The position numbers and the translations under genes are program-made. Shown here one piece after another: positions 60,802-64,000 of a DNA stretch of 64,000 nucleotides (its first letter is position 1; every line of letters starts with the position of its first letter). The notes under the pieces were generated by a model. It had not been told where the DNA came from and did not search any database. It saw nothing but the letters and a program-made list of their open reading frames with translations. The DNA comes from Nageia nagi (taxonomy: Eukaryota > Pinophyta). The stretch covers positions 90,768,001-90,832,000 of the forward strand of contig JBITNC010000001.1 of NCBI GenBank assembly GCA_050084985.1, read 5' to 3'.

Positions 60802-61898
60802 ATGGGGAACTCAGCTCGTAAGTCGATCAGAAATTGCCTATCTTGTGGAACAAAGGAGGTTCGGATCCTGATGCTTGGGTTAGATGGAGCAGGTACATTG
60901 AATCCATTCTGTTTTATTGCCATTTTTGTACTGAAAAAAGAAAATCGATGGGCTTTAATTTTCATAGATTTGTATTTGATTGCGGATCAGTTTCCATGAG
61001 CAGGTAAGACGACGATTTTATACAAGCTCAAGCTTGGTGACTATGTGAGGACGGTGCCCACTATCGGTTTCAATATCGAGACGGTCAAGTACAGAAATCT
61101 GAGATTCACAGTATGGGATATCGGTGGCCAGGACAAGATCCGCCATCTTTGGAAGCAATACATGACCAATGCCCAGGTAAGTAAAATAGAATTTTTATGT
61201 CTGGTTTGATGGTGGAATGATCGATTGATTCCATGTTCAATTCGTCTCCACCTCGATACATACATTGCTTTCGACACATATTACTAGTAAAAAAGCACAT
61301 CCCATAGATCTATATTTTAACCTTTTGCTAGAAAAAAATATTTCTTGTTAGAATGTTGTAATGAAAGCGTGATGTACTTTTGGTAGGGGCTTATATTTGT
61401 GATAGATAGTTGTGATAAAGAGCGGCTGAAGAAGGCGAAACAGGAATTGGATAGTCTGATCAATGACTCGGAACTGAGCAGCGTAAAATTGTTGGTTTTG
61501 GCTAACAAGATCGATCTGGGCGATGCCATGAAGGCCACAGAGATGACTCAGAGATTGGGTTTCAATAGCCTTGGTGCTTCGAGAAAATGGCATGTACAGA
61601 GCTGCAGTGGCAAAACCGGCGAAGGTCTTCACGACGGTCTAGATTGGCTTGCCTCTGCGATAAAGTAATTTTCCTCTTTCTTTCTACGTCTAAGATTTGA
61701 TGCTTTGTGTTGCGATTATATTGATTCGTTGCAATTTTTTTTTTTTTTTTTTACAGAGAACCAAATATTTTGGAGAGAGTGGGAAGCTTCAGGGTGAGCA
61801 GATCGCAGTCCCGTTCTGGGAGGGCATCACCGAAAGGTACATTCAGCCTGCCTTCGAATTTAGATAGATTGGTCTATCGTGAGGCAAAAGTTGCGTAG
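60802..61898 (+). CDS. ARF-family small GTPase, 4 exons
   Basis: Exons 60802-60892, 61004-61176, 61387-61664 and 61757-61898 join in frame into 227 codons plus stop. All three introns are GT-AG (111, 210 and 92 bp). The ATG at 60802 is followed by Gly2 (MGNS), the N-myristoylation site of ARF proteins. G motifs: P-loop GLDGAGKTT (residues 26-34, its last Gly split by intron 1), switch [20 protein letters not shown] with the catalytic Gln, NKID in place of ARF's NKQD, and SCSGKTGEG in place of ...CATSGEG. It resembles ARF1/ARFB-type GTPases (vesicle coat recruitment at Golgi or plasma membrane) more than ARL2, ARL5 or SAR1, but is divergent. Exon 4 adds a Ser/Arg-rich tail ([14 protein letters not shown]). 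If intron 3 is retained, a TAA at 61666-61668 ends the protein at residue 181, the normal ARF length. Codons keep CpG, unlike the neighbours. Confidence 0.9.
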
Positions 61899-62700
61899 AT
61901 TCGTTTCATGTTGGCTGTATGCAAGTCATTATGAACGAAATCCATGGACGGTTTGTTAAAAAATGCCAATTTCGCTCTCCTGATTGTGCTCGTATGGTTT
62001 CGGATCTGGATCCTGAAGGAGAGAACTTAGTTAATTTCTTAATTTTATAATAAATCATATATTCCTCGGTATTACAGAATGTGATACAGTGAATATAATC
62101 TTATAAAACTAAAAGAAGGATAGTTTACATGTTTAATTTTGTATAATGCAGGGGAATTTTATGTGAGAATGAATGTAAATTATTTTGAAAAATTGCTTAT
62201 TTGATATTGATAGTAATTTATTTTTGGTTGCAGATGATGCTGCACATATTTTTAGTTGTAAACGACCGAAGAAGAATTTATTTGGAGTTAGAAAAATCAA
62301 ACACAAATAATTCTTAGATTTACATGTAAACTAGGAAATTATTCAATAATATATGATTTTTTCATATATTTGATTTCGCAATAATTTAGTATCAGATTGT
62401 TGTTTGATAGTGAAATTAAACATGATTGTTTTTTTTTTTTTCTTATTTTCTTATAAGGAATATGCAAACAGAAGTATATATTGGTAGACACGTACACTTG
62501 GATTTTGAAATCAAACTTAATATTTGAAACGTATTTTCATTTAAAATATGTGCTTTATTTATATACAAATAATATTAAAATTATAGAAATAGAAGGGATA
62601 ATTTTTGCACCATACCTCATCATTAGGAGAATAAAATTAAATAATAGAAAGAAAACTTTTCAAAAAGATAACAAATTTCGATAACTTCAATTAAAACTTT
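61899..62700. other. 3' flank of the ARF gene
   Basis: The 3' untranslated region probably occupies the first few hundred bases; CpGs persist to about 62010. AATAA-type signals are present at several places (for example AATAAATCAT near 62049), so the polyadenylation site cannot be fixed. Beyond about 62100 the DNA is AT-rich with nothing recognisable. Confidence 0.5.
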
Positions 62701-62715
62701 TATTATGAAGAGTTA

Positions 62716-62975
62716 CTTGATATTTTCCATTTTTACATTGTGTTTCCTTATGATATGTTGGATTTTCATATAAGAGAAAAGATTAATCATTTTATTGATA
62801 CATTTGATATCATTATTATTTAATAAGATTGTGCTAGAGTTATAAGATTTCAAAGAGTGATCCTATTATTTGCTATTTTATATACCTTCACTTTGTCTTT
62901 CCGTATGATGTGCTAGAATTCCATCTAAGAGAAAAGATTTACCATTTTGTTGATATATTTTGGAAAATAAGCAAT
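62716..62975. repeat. Diverged ~155-bp direct repeat
   Basis: TTTCCTTATGATATGTTGG...TAAGAGAAAAGATTAATCATTTT at 62749-62795 recurs as TTTCCGTATGATGTGCTAG...TAAGAGAAAAGATTTACCATTTT at 62899-62956. Confidence 0.7.
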
Positions 62976-63374
62976 ATTGACATATTTCAATTGAACATTT
63001 GTGATAATTATTTAAGAATCTCAAAAAACCTCCATATCATTCAATCCTTTGATTTTCGCTAAAGAAATCCTAAGTTTTAAGGCTTAGATTTTTACATGAT
63101 TATTTATAGTAATGTACCTAAGATCAACCACACTTCTCGAATAAAGATTTTTATTGAAAAGAATAATTGATTCTCCACTAACAAGTCATGATTTTCTCTT
63201 TGAGACTTTCAAACAAAAGATTGTACCTAATGATGAGAAAAGGAATATCCTTTAGATTTTTGTTAAAGGACTTGATGTTATTTGGTTTTGACCCATTTGA
63301 AAAATAGCTTGATCCCTAAAATTAAGAGCATTTTGAGACTTGTAGATCCTCTAAAATAATTACCAAATAATATG

Positions 63375-64000
63375 GAGTTTGGTAGGAGCATGCTAGTTAA
63401 TTTCTTTTACCATCCCTTAAATATATAAATGGATATCTATAATTACTTGAAAGAGATACAACAAATAATTTAGAGAGCCCAGAATCACTCCAAAAAGATT
63501 ACCATATTTCTCTATCATACACATAATGTATGAAATGATTATTTACTTTATTCAACCACCTTACAAAGTATATAATAATTTGGACCCACAACGCCTCTTT
63601 TCCTTAGGTTATCAAAAGTGAGTTGTTAGTTTTCCACCATTATTTAAAAGAGGATATATTTCCATATAGAGTTTGGAAGGATCATGTTAGTTAATTTCTT
63701 TTACCATCCCTTAAATAGATAAATGGATATCCATCATTACTTGAAAGAGGCATGAGAAACGATTTAGAGAGGGAAACCACTAAAGAAAGATTACCATATT
63801 TCTCTATCACATACATAATGTATGAAAAGATTATCTACTTTCTTCAAGTGCCTGACAAAGTATATAATAATTTAGATCCATAATGCCACTTTTCCTTAGG
63901 TTATCAAAAGTGAGTTGCTAGTTTTCCACCATTGTTTAAAAGAGGATATATTTCAATATGTAGTTTGGTAGGAGCATGCTAGTTAATTTTTTTTACCATC
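63375..64000. repeat. ~293-bp tandem repeat, at least 2 units, runs off the window
   Basis: GAGTTTGGTAGGAGCATG...GAGGATATATTTCCATATA starts at 63375, recurs at 63669, and a third unit starts near 63961. Units share TTAATTTCTTTTACCATCCC, AAATGGATATC, ATTACCATATTTCTCTATCA and CCTTAGGTTATCAAAAGTGA with moderate divergence. This is satellite-like, non-coding. Confidence 0.93.

Noticed and set aside
60744-61632. Several minus-strand frames across the ARF gene
   Set aside because: They are antisense shadows of the exons and introns; the + strand exons carry all GTPase motifs.
61387-61668. Ending the ARF gene model at the TAA at 61666
   Set aside because: Possible as an intron-retained form, but a good donor overlaps the stop and a strong acceptor with an open exon follows, so the four-exon model was preferred and the alternative noted.

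Overview
This window looks like gene-poor nuclear DNA of a land plant, most likely a large-genome gymnosperm such as a conifer. The evidence is a strongly AT-rich, CpG-poor base composition, layer upon layer of old decayed LTR retrotransposons primed by initiator-Met tRNA, plant-type telomere-like CCCTAAA repeats, DYW-class PPR fragments (land-plant specific), and a single plant-type intron-containing gene. The species call is inference. No prokaryotic features (operons, CRISPR, Shine-Dalgarno sites) are present. Most open reading frames are short because old coding regions have been broken mainly by transition-type stops (CAG/CAA to TAG/TAA, CGA to TGA, TGG to TAG/TGA), the pattern expected from methylcytosine deamination.

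The only gene that looks alive is at 60.8-61.9 kb: an ARF-family small GTPase with four exons on the + strand. It sits next to CpG-retaining DNA with a direct repeat in its presumed promoter. Its last intron starts exactly at the codon where a normal 181-residue ARF would end. Retention would give a canonical-length ARF, and splicing adds a 46-residue Ser/Arg-rich tail.

Layout. 0-1.4 kb: decayed ORF with a coiled-coil tail. 4.4-6.3 kb: PPR-E and DYW pseudogene pieces in a duplicated block, ending in a ~230-bp near-perfect palindrome. 6.7-9.0 kb: Ty3/gypsy relic (+). 10.0-14.3 kb: Ty1/copia relic (-). 16.0-19.4 kb: a GAG-only LTR element (-) with clear LTRs, PBS, PPT and a 5-bp target duplication. 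21.5-33.8 kb: a Ty3/gypsy element (-) with long LTRs, no visible integrase and a PPR fragment between protease and RT; its 5' LTR was later split by an L1-type LINE with a 13-bp target duplication. 35.6-36.3 kb: a TGTAGA..TCTACA-type LTR, with its left half again at 44.0 kb and its right half at 55.0 kb. 37.0-42.2 kb: a complete-structure Ty1/copia element (-) with LTRs and target duplication. 47.8-49.8 kb: decayed multi-exon-like gene (+). 50.4-53.8 kb: decayed transposase-like gene (-) interrupted by about 700 bp of degenerate telomeric repeats. 54.2-60.2 kb: dispersed repeats, microsatellites, degenerate tandem repeats and a possible tRNA-derived SINE. 63.4 kb to the end: a ~293-bp tandem repeat running off the window.

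I found no convincing new biological system. The best leads are the ARF splice switch, the GAG-only element, the PPR pieces carried in repeats (one inside a gypsy element), the long palindrome, and the telomere-like block inside a transposase-like gene.
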